The notes: generated from the letters alone by a model not told the origin. A stretch of DNA of 13,670 nucleotides from an uncultured Clostridia bacterium (GCA_949747745.1 CATKFT010000211.1:1-13670), one strand, 5' to 3'; counted from the stretch's first letter, positions 1-6,578 are shown. Program-made: numbers and translations.

Positions 1-83
1 ATTAAAAAAATATATAGTAATAAAAATTATATTAATTATAGCATAACATAGGCAAAATACACAAGGAGTATTCATACTAATCT

Positions 84-136
84 CAGGGTGATTCATCAAA
101 TATTACAAAACTGTAATATTTGATGAAATTACCCTG
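84..136. repeat. Near-perfect 24-bp inverted repeat, 4-base loop
   Basis: Arms at 84-107 and 112-136 are complementary over about 24 pairs with one bulged base and one further imperfection, separated by the tetraloop AAAC. The arms start with CAGGGT and end with ACCCTG. No T-tract follows on either side, so it does not look like a standard intrinsic terminator. It ends about 20 bases before the ribosome binding site of the amidase-like gene, so a transcript entering from upstream would place a long hairpin in the leader. It could be an operator, an mRNA-stabilising hairpin or a small palindromic repeat element. No second copy is visible in the window. Confidence 0.8.
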
Positions 137-174
137 TAATATATTATGATATATAGAAAGGGATGAAAATATCT

Positions 175-666
175 ATGAAAATTTTACAATATGATAGAAC
201 CTTAGCAAAAGAATATGCAAAAAAATGGGCATACCAAAGAAATCCAGAATATTATAATTATGATGTAATTGGAGGCGATTGTACAAATTTTGTATCACAG
301 TGTTTATTTTATGGTTCAAAAGTAATGAATTATAACCAAAATGGATGGTATTACAATAACGCAAATGATAAAAGTCCAGCTTGGACAGGGGTAGAATTTT
401 TAAGCAAATTTTTATTAAACAATAAGTCAGTTGGCCCTTTTGCAAGTTTGGTAAAAATAGAAGACTTAGAATTAGGAGATATTATACAATTATCATTTAA
501 TGAAGAAAGTTTTGGGCATAGTTTAATAATTGTAGAAAAATTAGGAAATAGTTTAGATAAAATATTTGTAGCAACACATACTTTTGATTCATATGGAAGA
601 AAAGTGTCTAGTTACAATTATGTAAAAATTCGATTTCTACATATAGAAGGAATTAGAAAATGGTAG
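175..666 (+). CDS. Putative amidase-domain protein (Amidase_6-like)
   Basis: A 163-residue protein resembling the Amidase_6 family, thought to be cysteine hydrolases with a papain/NlpC-P60-like fold acting on amide bonds, often in the cell envelope. The N-terminal part has the typical LAKEYAKKWA helix, followed by the GGDCTNFVSQCL motif with the likely nucleophile Cys36. His115, in FGHSLIIV, is the likely catalytic histidine, and a second histidine follows in ATHTFD. No signal peptide is visible, so an envelope role is not shown. I chose the ATG at 175 because the AGAAAGGG at 155-162 abuts the alternative ATG at 163, leaving no spacer, whereas it sits 12 bases before 175. The substrate is unknown. 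The protein is complete at domain scale, although family members are often longer, with secretion or SH3-like regions. Confidence 0.75.
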   Translation: MKILQYDRTLAKEYAKKWAYQRNPEYYNYDVIGGDCTNFVSQCLFYGSKVMNYNQNGWYYNNANDKSPAWTGVEFLSKFLLNNKSVGPFASLVKIEDLELGDIIQLSFNEESFGHSLIIVEKLGNSLDKIFVATHTFDSYGRKVSSYNYVKIRFLHIEGIRKW

Positions 667-702
667 AATTACAAATATATTACTTGTATATTACTTGTAA
701 TT
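667..702 (+). repeat. AT-rich hairpin with an 11-bp tandem duplication
   Basis: Just after the amidase-like stop codon, AATTACAA (667-674) can pair with TTGTAATT (695-702). Between and overlapping the arms, ATATTACTTGT occurs twice in direct tandem (677-687 and 688-698). The stem is short and entirely A/T-rich apart from one G-C pair, so this is at best a weak terminator. It may simply be a local duplication. Confidence 0.45.
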
Positions 703-794
703 TTATGAAAAACAATGTAAAATAAATAAGAAATAATATGATTTAAGTTAGAATAAATAAAAATTTACAATTATAATAAACAAAGAGGTAGAAG

Positions 795-1353
795 ATGTAT
801 TTAATAGTAGGGCTTGGAAATCCTGAGAATGAATATGCAAGAACAAGGCATAATATGGGATTTTGTGCAATTAATAAAATATCAGATAATTTAGAAATAA
901 AAATGAATAAAACAAAATTCAATTCTATCTATGGTATTCGGAAATATAGGAGATAAAAAAGCAATTTTAGTAAAACCACAAACATATATGAACTTATCAG
1001 GAACAGCAATACGTGAGTTTGTTAATTTCTATAAAATAGAAAAAGAAGAATTAATTGTAATATATGATGACATGGATATAGAAATTGGTGTAGCTAAAAT
1101 AAGAAAAAAAGGTGGAGCAGGTAGCCATAATGGGATGAAATCGGTAGTGTCAGAACTTGGAACGACAGATTTTACAAGAATTAGAATAGGGATAGGAACA
1201 CCTCCTTATAAAAATGATATAATAAATTATGTATTAGGACATATTCCAGATGATGAATATGAAATATTACAAAATGGGATAAATACAGCAAGTGAAGCAG
1301 TAGTGGAAATAATAAAAAATGGTACAGATAAAGCAATGAATAAATATAATTAA
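795..1353 (+). CDS. pth: Peptidyl-tRNA hydrolase, with in-frame CGG +1 shift
   Basis: Pth cleaves peptidyl-tRNA released by abortive translation and recycles the tRNA; it is normally essential. The first 48 codons read as the family N-terminus: GLGNP at residues 7-11, then TRHNMGF, whose His is the catalytic base. Frame 0 then reaches CGG at 939-941 and stops at 954. From GGA at 940 the next frame continues with KPQTYMNLSG, YDDMD, GGAGSHNG and FTRIRIGIG, all family hallmarks, to the stop at 1353. Skipping one C gives 185 residues, the usual Pth length, and puts glycine where B. subtilis Pth, as I recall it, has YGTG. The ATG at 795 has AGAGGT seven bases upstream. A separate downstream start at ATG 931 would lack the catalytic histidine region, so I annotate a single gene. 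Confidence 0.93.
939..941 (+). other. Frameshift site 1: in-frame CGG in pth
   Basis: Local sequence is TAT GGT ATT CGG AAA in frame 0. Dropping the C gives ATT GGA AAT ATA GGA and restores the Pth frame. CGG is codon 49. Frame 0 ends five codons later at TAA (954-956). The residue after the shift aligns with a glycine in the B. subtilis protein. Confidence 0.85.
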
Positions 1354-1442
1354 AAATGTAGTATGGGTAATTTTAATTGCTACTTATGGAAGAAATCACT
1401 AAAAAGAAATAACAATAAAAAGAAATCAGAAAGGAACATTAC

Positions 1443-2633
1443 ATGAAAGAAATAATAATAAATATAGATAAACAAAAAAATAAAACAATAATGTTAGTAG
1501 AAAATGGAAATCTAATTGAAAAGTATTTAGAAAATAGTGAAATAAAAAGGTTAGAAGGGAATATATATGTAGGGAGAATTCAAAATGTTTTACAAGGAAT
1601 GCAAGCAGCATTTGTAGATATTGGAGAAGAAAAAAATACTTTTATTCATTTAAAAGATTTATTACCAAAATTAGATACAAAAACTGAAAACCCAGAAGAA
1701 ATAGTTAATAATAGCAATATAAAAGATATTGCAAAACCAGGGATGAAAGTTCTAGTACAAGTAAAAAGAGATAGTACAAATAAAAAAGGAGCAAGAGTAT
1801 CAACCCATATAAACTTGCCAGGAAGATTTGTAGTATATATGCCAGAAACTAATTTTATAACTATATCTCAAAAAATAGAAAATGAAAAAGAAAGACAAAG
1901 ACTAATGGAAATAGTTAAAAAAAGTGCGCCTAAAAATGCAGGAATAATAGTAAGAACATCAAGTGTTGGAAAAAATGAAAATGAGATTATACAGGATATA
2001 AAAAAATTAGAAAAAGAATGGAATACAATAAAAGAGTCATCAGAAAAAGTACAAAATAATCAGACAGATTTATTATATAAAAATTCTGGAATAGTTAAAA
2101 GAATATTAATAGATTTAATAGACCAGAATGTAGGAAAAATAACAGTAAATAACAAAAAGCAGTATGAAGATATAAAAAAGATATTGCAAGATATAAGTAA
2201 TTCTAAAATAGAATTAGTGTTAAAAGAAGAAAATATTTTAGATATGTATGATTTATCTACACAATTAGAAAAATTAAATAATAGAAAGATATGGCTAAAA
2301 TGTGGAGGATTTATAACAATAGATAAAACAGAAGCGTTAACTGCAATAGATGTAAACTCAGGAAAATACATAGGTACAAAGAATTTAGAGCAAACAGTAT
2401 ATACAGTAAATAAAGAAGCAAGCACAGAAATAGCAAAACAATTGCGATTAAGGGATATAGGAGGAATTATAATAATAGATTATATAGATATGAAAGAACA
2501 AGAACATAAAGAAAAAATTATAGAAGTACTAAAAGAGAGCTTAAAAAAAGATCGCTCAAAAACACAAGTAGTAGGTTTTACAGAACTAAATTTACTAGAA
2601 ATGACAAGAAAGCATATGTGTAGCAATGATTAA
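1443..2633 (+). CDS. rng: Ribonuclease E/G family protein, no Zn-link
   Basis: A 396-residue RNase E/G family endoribonuclease for processing and decay of single-stranded RNA. An S1-like RNA-binding segment is at about residues 37-72 (NIYVGRI, AAFVDIG). An RNase H-like/5'-sensor region follows, with RTSSVG. The catalytic DNase I-like part contains AIDVNSG with Asp303 and IIIDYIDM with Asp346 and Asp349, the metal-binding positions; the first two match E. coli RNase E numbering. The protein ends shortly after LLEMTRKHM, before the CPxC zinc-link and small domain that join E. coli RNase E protomers. I see no CPxC continuation in the next bases, which begin a structured RNA, so the short end appears natural. 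The start at 1443 has AAAGGA seven bases upstream. It contains no CGG in any frame. It follows pth by 89 bases. Confidence 0.88.
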   Translation: MKEIIINIDKQKNKTIMLVENGNLIEKYLENSEIKRLEGNIYVGRIQNVLQGMQAAFVDIGEEKNTFIHLKDLLPKLDTKTENPEEIVNNSNIKDIAKPGMKVLVQVKRDSTNKKGARVSTHINLPGRFVVYMPETNFITISQKIENEKERQRLMEIVKKSAPKNAGIIVRTSSVGKNENEIIQDIKKLEKEWNTIKESSEKVQNNQTDLLYKNSGIVKRILIDLIDQNVGKITVNNKKQYEDIKKILQDISNSKIELVLKEENILDMYDLSTQLEKLNNRKIWLKCGGFITIDKTEALTAIDVNSGKYIGTKNLEQTVYTVNKEASTEIAKQLRLRDIGGIIIIDYIDMKEQEHKEKIIEVLKESLKKDRSKTQVVGFTELNLLEMTRKHMCSND

Positions 2634-2641
2634 GTAAATAA

Positions 2642-2790
2642 AACAAGGTACGAAGTAGCGTGAATGTAGTAATAAATTTATTCTGTAATGGAACCGACGA
2701 CAGCCCATTGAGGCGGGGGAATACCCGTGAGCTTGGAGGAGGTGAAATGGAAGAAAAAATTTATTACTACATGGAAGCGGATTGCAAATA
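2642..2790 (+). ncRNA. Structured RNA between rng and bofA, possibly raiA-type
   Basis: This stretch is much richer in G and C than its surroundings and has no convincing reading frame. A perfect 16-bp long-range stem pairs 2664-2679 with 2757-2772. Inside it, CCATT (2705-2709) can pair with AATGG (2746-2750), and CGGG/CCCG (2714-2717 and 2724-2727) closes a GGAATA loop. The interior carries purine-rich conserved-looking blocks (GGAGGAGGTGAAATGG; GCGGGGGAATACCCG). The size, nested layout and blocks remind me of the raiA RNA motif of Firmicutes, a noncoding RNA of about 200 nt, but I cannot align it here. It ends just before the bofA ribosome binding site, so it could be a separate RNA or the bofA leader. 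I found no convincing promoter upstream. Structured RNA is fairly secure; the raiA name is tentative. Confidence 0.6.
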
Positions 2791-2813
2791 TAAAAACTAA
2801 AGGAGGAAAAAAC

Positions 2814-3074
2814 ATGGATTACACAATGATTTTACCAATTCTAATTGGAATAGGAGGACTATTTATAGTATTAAAACTATTAGCATTACCAATGAAACTA
2901 ATTATAAAATTAGTAATTAATGGTTTAGTAGGAGGGTTAATAATATTTATAGTAAACCTAGTAGGAGCAAATTTTGGTTTTATAATAGACCTAAATTGGA
3001 TAACAGCACTAATAGTAGGAATACTTGGTGTGCCAGGAGTAATAATAGTAACAATATTACAATTTATAGTATAA
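2814..3074 (+). CDS. bofA: BofA-family sigma-K processing inhibitor
   Basis: An 86-residue very hydrophobic protein matching the BofA family in length (87 in B. subtilis) and C-terminal signature (GLVGGL, NWITALIVGILGVPGV). In sporulating Bacillus, BofA sits in the outer forespore membrane and holds the SpoIVFB protease inactive until the forespore signals, delaying pro-sigma-K cleavage. Three membrane segments are plausible at about residues 4-20, 25-45 and 58-84. The ATG at 2814 has a perfect AAAGGAGG at 2799-2806 with a seven-base spacer; an in-frame GTG at 2727 lies inside the structured RNA and is rejected. The gene indicates a spore-forming ancestry, though many Clostridia keep bofA without SpoIVFB, so its exact target here is open. 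Confidence 0.93.
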   Translation: MDYTMILPILIGIGGLFIVLKLLALPMKLIIKLVINGLVGGLIIFIVNLVGANFGFIIDLNWITALIVGILGVPGVIIVTILQFIV

Positions 3075-3092
3075 AGAATAAAAAAATCATAT

Positions 3093-3121
3093 TTGACATA
3101 TAATAAAATATATGCTATTAT
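3093..3121 (+). promoter_or_regulatory. Predicted sigma-A promoter downstream of bofA
   Basis: TTGACA (3093-3098), a 17-base spacer, and TATTAT (3116-3121) on the + strand, 19 bases after the bofA stop. No gene lies downstream on this strand before the convergent por operon ends, so the promoter would drive a short RNA or antisense transcription into porB. Confidence 0.5.
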
Positions 3122-3161
3122 AATTATAGCAATTGCAAAGCAAGTCAAGTAAAAATAACGT

Positions 3162-3189
3162 ATCCTTTCTACCTTTTGGAGAAAGGTAT
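3162..3189 (+). terminator. Hairpin downstream of bofA, weak terminator candidate
   Basis: CCTTTCT (3164-3170) plus CC (3172-3173) pair with GG (3178-3179) plus AGAAAGG (3180-3186), giving nine pairs, one bulged A and a TTTT loop. Only TATTT follows, so termination would be inefficient. An alternative stem ACCTTT/AAAGGT (3171-3176 with 3182-3187) is mutually exclusive with it. Confidence 0.4.
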
Positions 3190-3244
3190 TTAATAGTATA
3201 AACTATATATGACTTTTTGTCAATACAGAAAAATACTCACGTTT

Positions 3245-3281
3245 AATAAAAAATAAAAGGTGGACAATTGTTTCCACCTTT
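3245..3281 (-). terminator. Intrinsic terminator of the por operon
   Basis: Read on the - strand, a nine-pair stem AAAGGTGGA/TCCACCTTT (3256-3264 with 3273-3281), with an eight-base loop containing CAATTG, is followed by TATTTTTTATT. It lies just after the porB stop codon, as expected for the operon end. In the other direction the hairpin is followed by an A/T mix with shorter T runs, so it may also stop + strand transcripts. Confidence 0.85.
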
Positions 3282-3289
3282 AAATTAAT

Positions 3290-4243
3290 TTATTCTTTAT
3301 TTGTCATTTCTTCTAAGTCCAAAAGTTCTTGCCATCTTTCATCTACTTCTTTTTGGAATTCTTGTATCATCCACTCATTGCCAGGTTTAAACATATGCTT
3401 AAATCTTTTTTGAGGTTTTAAAAACTCTTCAATAGGAAGTTTATTTTTAGGTTTATAATTAACAACATATTTACCATCTATAACCTCATATAAAGGCCAA
3501 TAGCAAGTTTCAACTGCTAGTTTATTAATTTGCATTAACATATCAGTAGGGTATCCCCAACCTCTTGGGCATGGTGCAAGTACATTTAAGAAACAAGGTC
3601 CTTCAGTATATATTGCTTTTTCAGCTTTTTCATATAAGTCCTTAAAATTATTTATTGCAATACTTTGACCAACATATGGCAAATGATGTGCAACCATTAT
3701 TTTTGCAAGGTCTTTTCTAGATTGCATTTTTCCAGGAACTACAGTTCCAGCAGGAGTAGTAGTAGTATCTGCGAATTTAGGTGTTGCACTTGAACGTTGT
3801 ATACCTGTATTCATATAAGCTCCATTATCATAACAAACATATACCATATCATGCCCTCTTTCCATACTACCAGAAAGAGCTTGAATACCTATATCATAAG
3901 TACCACCATCACCACCAAAGGCAATAAACTTAGTATCTACATCTTTAGGCAATTTTCCTTGCTTTTTCATAGATTTATAACATGCTTCTACACCAGATAA
4001 AGTTGATGCAGCATTTTCAAATGCTGTATGGACAAAAGAATCTGTCCAAGCAGTATATGGGTAAATAAAAGTAGAAACTTCCATACATCCAGTAGCACCC
4101 GCTACTACTGCATGGTCTCCTTCTTTTAAAGCTCTCATAATCATTCTAGCTACTGGTGGAGCACCACAACCAGCACACATTCTATGCCCTTCAGTAAACC
4201 TTGATGGTTTATTTGCTACCACTTCTTTTAAATTGTATGCCAT
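3290..4243 (-). CDS. porB: Pyruvate:ferredoxin oxidoreductase, beta subunit
   Basis: A 317-residue catalytic subunit binding thiamine pyrophosphate and, in this family, one 4Fe-4S cluster. With the alpha, gamma and delta subunits it converts pyruvate and CoA to acetyl-CoA, CO2 and reduced ferredoxin in the cytoplasm. Likely cluster cysteines are in MCAGCGAPP near the N-terminus, GATGCMEV, and APCPRGW further on. The TPP-binding motif is GGDGGTYDIG, with the partner stretch YDNGAYMNTGIQRS; the following ATP/TTTPAG segment is typical of pyruvate-type beta subunits. I chose ATG at 4243: AGGAG lies eight bases upstream, whereas an in-frame GTG at 4252 overlaps that site. The start is 17 bases after the porA stop, indicating translation from one mRNA. 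Another 2-oxoacid is possible but less likely. Confidence 0.92.
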   Translation of the reverse strand: MAYNLKEVVANKPSRFTEGHRMCAGCGAPPVARMIMRALKEGDHAVVAGATGCMEVSTFIYPYTAWTDSFVHTAFENAASTLSGVEACYKSMKKQGKLPKDVDTKFIAFGGDGGTYDIGIQALSGSMERGHDMVYVCYDNGAYMNTGIQRSSATPKFADTTTTPAGTVVPGKMQSRKDLAKIMVAHHLPYVGQSIAINNFKDLYEKAEKAIYTEGPCFLNVLAPCPRGWGYPTDMLMQINKLAVETCYWPLYEVIDGKYVVNYKPKNKLPIEEFLKPQKRFKHMFKPGNEWMIQEFQKEVDERWQELLDLEEMTNKE

Positions 4244-4260
4244 AAAATTCACTCCTTTCT

Positions 4261-5444
4261 TTAACCTCTTAATCCTAAATATCTATATGGATTACCGATA
4301 TCTCCAGAATTTAGTATTTCTTGTAAATCTGTAAATACTGTTTCAATATCATTTGCTTTTGTATCTCTACCACCAATACCATAAATATAATTTATAGTAG
4401 GAACATTTACTTTGTTAATTTGCATACCTGATGTAACATCTGTATATAATGCACCACCACAAGCATTTAAAGAATCAGACTTATCTAAAACAGCAACAGC
4501 CTTTACATGTGATAGAGCTTTTGCTATTTCTTCTGCTGGGAAAGGTCTATATACACGAAGTTTCAAAAGACCTGCTTTAATACCATTATTACGTAATTTA
4601 TCTACAACAAATTTGGTAGTTCCAGCTGTAGAGTTCATACATACAATTGCAATTTCAGCATCTTCTAACTTATATTCTTCAAAGAAAGAATAACTTCTTC
4701 CTGTAATTTTTTCAAAATCTTTTGCAATATCTAGTATAACTTTTTTTGCATTTATCATAGCTTGAGCTTGTTGCTTTTTGTGTTCGAAAAGATAGCTTTG
4801 TAAGTCTAAAGGTCCCATACTTATAGGTTCTTTTTCATTTAACAAAAAATGTTTTGGAGTATATTTACCAACAAACTTTTTTACTAAATCATCTTCTATT
4901 AATTCTATATTTTCAATAGAATGAGAAGTAATAAATCCATCTTGACATACCATTAAAGGTAATAAAACATCCTCATGCTCTGCAATTTTGTGTGCCATTA
5001 TTAAATTATCATATGCTTCTTGGTTATTTTCTGAAAATAGCATAATCCAACCGAGCATCACGAACTCCCATTGCATCTGAGTGGTCATTATGTATATTTA
5101 AAGGACCAGATACTGCACGGTTTACAAGGCTCATTACAATAGGAAGACGCATACTAGATGCTATATAAATCATTTCCCACATGAAAGATAAACCATTTGC
5201 AGATGTTGCAGTCATTGCTCTTCCTCCGTGCTGCCTCAGCACCAACACAAGCGCTCATTGCACTGTGTTCACTTTCTACTGCTACGAATTCTGTATCTAC
5301 TGTGCCATTATTAACAAATGTTGAAAAATATTGTGGTATTTCTGTTGATGGGGTTATGGGAAATGCTGCTACTACATCTGGATTTATTTGTTTCATAGCA
5401 ATGGCAGCTGCCTCATTACCACTTAAACGTTCTCTAATACTCAT
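4261..5444 (-). CDS. porA: PFOR alpha subunit, with two in-frame CGG +1 shifts
   Basis: The alpha subunit carries the pyrimidine-binding and transketolase-like domains that complete the TPP site and bind CoA. It is readable only across three frames. Residues 1-72 ([33 protein letters not shown]) run from 5444 to CGG at 5228-5226. Residues 73-130 ([31 protein letters not shown]) run to CGG at 5053-5051. Residues 131-393 ([15 protein letters not shown] to the stop at 4261) include the C-terminal CoA-side domain. Skipping one C at each site gives 393 residues, the usual length, and restores AAGGRA and RDAGW, both positions where I expect conserved glycine. The ATG at 5444 follows AAAGGAG. It stands 19 bases after porD. 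Pseudogenisation is unlikely inside an otherwise intact operon. Confidence 0.9.
5051..5053 (-). other. Frameshift site 3: in-frame CGG in porA
   Basis: On the coding strand the local sequence is CGT GAT GCT CGG TTG G in the incoming frame. Dropping the C gives GCT GGT TGG ATT ATG, restoring RD-A-GW, the expected family pattern. This is the only site of the six followed by T (CGGT) rather than A. The incoming frame would stop nine codons later, with the last stop base at 5024. Confidence 0.87.
5226..5228 (-). other. Frameshift site 2: in-frame CGG in porA
   Basis: On the coding strand GCA GCA CGG AGG AAG is codons 71-75 in the incoming frame. Dropping the C gives GCA GCA GGA GGA AGA GCA, restoring the family segment AAGGRA. 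Conserved residues on both sides place the skipped base within about one codon. Confidence 0.87.
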
Positions 5445-5463
5445 ACTAATTCTCCTTTACTTT

Positions 5464-5754
5464 TTATTTCATTTCAATTGCTCCAAATGGGCATGTTTTT
5501 GAACATACTCCACATCCTTTGCAATAGTCATAATTAAAGTCTTCTCTTTTTTGGTCTTTATTTACTGGAATTGCATTATCAGGGCATACAGGAAAACATA
5601 GTCCACATTGTTTACATTTGTCGCTTAAAAATACGGGTTTTATACTTCTCCAGTCACCTGTTTTAAATTCTCTAGCATTTCCAGCATCATATATATTTCC
5701 ACCTACGGTTAGTTCTTGCCAAGGTGTGTCTTTATTTAATTTATCACTTGTCAT
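5464..5754 (-). CDS. porD: PFOR delta subunit (2[4Fe-4S] ferredoxin)
   Basis: A 96-residue ferredoxin-like subunit that passes electrons from the TPP subunit to free ferredoxin. Two cluster motifs are complete: CKQCGLCFPVCP and, after DFNYDYCKGC, a second CKGCGVCSKTCP, both of the Cx2Cx2Cx3CP type. The N-terminal 45 residues (PWQELTVGG, FKTGDWRSIKPV) are the usual PorD lead-in that contacts the other subunits. The ATG at 5754 has AAAGGAG seven to eight bases upstream. It sits between porC and porA, in the same order as the four-subunit enzyme of archaea and Thermotoga. It contains no in-frame CGG. Confidence 0.93.
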   Translation of the reverse strand: MTSDKLNKDTPWQELTVGGNIYDAGNAREFKTGDWRSIKPVFLSDKCKQCGLCFPVCPDNAIPVNKDQKREDFNYDYCKGCGVCSKTCPFGAIEMK

Positions 5755-5813
5755 AATTTACTCCTTTCTAAAAGTCTATTTTTTGATAGTTTAATGGATT
5801 TTAAAATTAAAAG

Positions 5814-5837
5814 ATATGCAAAACATCAAAGGCATAT
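5814..5837 (-). promoter_or_regulatory. Small intercistronic hairpin between porC and porD
   Basis: ATATGC (5814-5819) and GCATAT (5832-5837) form a six-pair stem two bases after the porC stop, followed on the - strand by CTTTTAATTTT. It may trim or partly attenuate the transcript between the gamma and delta genes, but the stem is short. Confidence 0.3.
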
Positions 5838-5839
5838 TT

Positions 5840-6421
5840 TTATTTTACTTTTTCAACCTGATTTAAAGCCATTTCTAAAGCTTTCATGTTTCCATCAATA
5901 ACTTCAGGTTTTTTTGCAAATTTATGTTTAAAAGAACCTTGCATATCATCAAGAAATTCTTTATCTGTCATAATACCACTAACTTTAACAATTGCTGCAA
6001 GCATTGGTGTATTAGGAAAATATTTTCCTAAAGTTTGTTCTGAAATTTTTCTTGCATCAATTTTATAAATTGAACCATTGTATCCATTTAAAACGCTTTT
6101 TAAATAATCTACATCTTTTGTGGTATTAATAACAATGGCTCCAGTTTGTTTAAGACCAGCAGTAACTGGTACAGATTCAAGTAAAGTATCGTCAACAACT
6201 ACAACATAATCAGGTTCATAAATATTACTATGAATAGTAATAGGTGTATTGCTAATTCGATTATAAGCAGTAATTGGAGCGCCCATTCTTTCAGGTCCAT
6301 ATTCTGGAAAACCTTGAATATATTTGCCAGTATTAAATGCTGCATCAGCAAGAAGTAATGATGCTGTTTTTGCACCTTGTCCGCCTCTACCATGCCATCT
6401 AATTTCTATTAAGTTATCCAT
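5840..6421 (-). CDS. porC: Pyruvate:ferredoxin oxidoreductase, gamma subunit
   Basis: A 193-residue gamma subunit of the 2-oxoacid:ferredoxin oxidoreductase family, which packs against the alpha/beta core and helps form the CoA site. The family signature RWHGRGGQGAKTAS is at about residues 8-21, followed by GFPEYGPERMGAP (about 38-50) and the DYVVVVDDTLL strand. It is the first gene of the operon, 85 bases upstream of porD. The ATG at 6421 is preceded by AAAGGAGG with a spacer of about eight bases. A strong promoter lies upstream at 6475-6503. A CGG at 6383-6381 is out of frame (GGC GGA) and reads through normally. The gene is often called porG in archaea. Confidence 0.92.
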   Translation of the reverse strand: MDNLIEIRWHGRGGQGAKTASLLLADAAFNTGKYIQGFPEYGPERMGAPITAYNRISNTPITIHSNIYEPDYVVVVDDTLLESVPVTAGLKQTGAIVINTTKDVDYLKSVLNGYNGSIYKIDARKISEQTLGKYFPNTPMLAAIVKVSGIMTDKEFLDDMQGSFKHKFAKKPEVIDGNMKALEMALNQVEKVK

Positions 6422-6474
6422 ATAGAAATCCTCCTTTTCTATTTATTCATATAAATATATGAAAATCTACCTAA

Positions 6475-6503
6475 AGTATATTCTTAAATAATAGATATGT
6501 CAA
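6475..6503 (-). promoter_or_regulatory. Sigma-A promoter of the por operon
   Basis: On the - strand TTGACA (6503-6498), a 17-base spacer and TATACT (6480-6475) form a near-consensus promoter. Transcription would start near 6468, leaving a leader of about 45 bases before porC. It is divergent from the cca promoter, with about 21 bases between the two -35 boxes. Confidence 0.75.
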
Positions 6504-6524
6504 GGCAAAAATATTTATAAAAAA

Positions 6525-6553
6525 TTGATAATTTTTAAATTATAGTATAAAAT
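6525..6553 (+). promoter_or_regulatory. Probable promoter of cca
   Basis: TTGATA (6525-6530) and TAAAAT (6548-6553), 17 bases apart; an overlapping TATAAA at 6546 would give a 15-base spacer. A start near 6560 supports use of the ATG at 6579 over the one at 6558. Confidence 0.5.
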
Positions 6554-6578
6554 ATGTATGAATTTAAGGAGAGTTTTG

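Larger units (their letters stand above)
3128..3285 (+). ncRNA. Candidate small RNA between bofA and porB
   Basis: Inferred only. A transcript from the predicted promoter at 3093-3121 would start near 3128, contain the hairpin at 3164-3186, and meet the strong hairpin at 3256-3281 followed by T-rich sequence. The result would be an RNA of about 150-160 nt. No ribosome binding site with a credible reading frame is present. It could equally be unproductive transcription. Confidence 0.25.

Noticed and set aside
163..174. Upstream ATG at 163 for the amidase-like gene
   Set aside because: The ribosome binding site abuts it directly, leaving no spacer; ATG 175 fits better.
931..1353. A separate short Pth starting at ATG 931
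   Set aside because: It would lack the GLGNP and catalytic-histidine region, which is present immediately upstream in another frame with its own ribosome binding site.
2642..2790. SRP RNA, suggested by bofA's neighbourhood in Bacillus
   Set aside because: The GGAA/GNAR-type apical helix of SRP RNA is not recognisable, and dnaX and recR are not adjacent.
2727..2813. N-terminal extension of bofA from the GTG at 2727
   Set aside because: It lies inside the structured RNA, gives a non-BofA sequence, and the ATG at 2814 has a perfect ribosome binding site.
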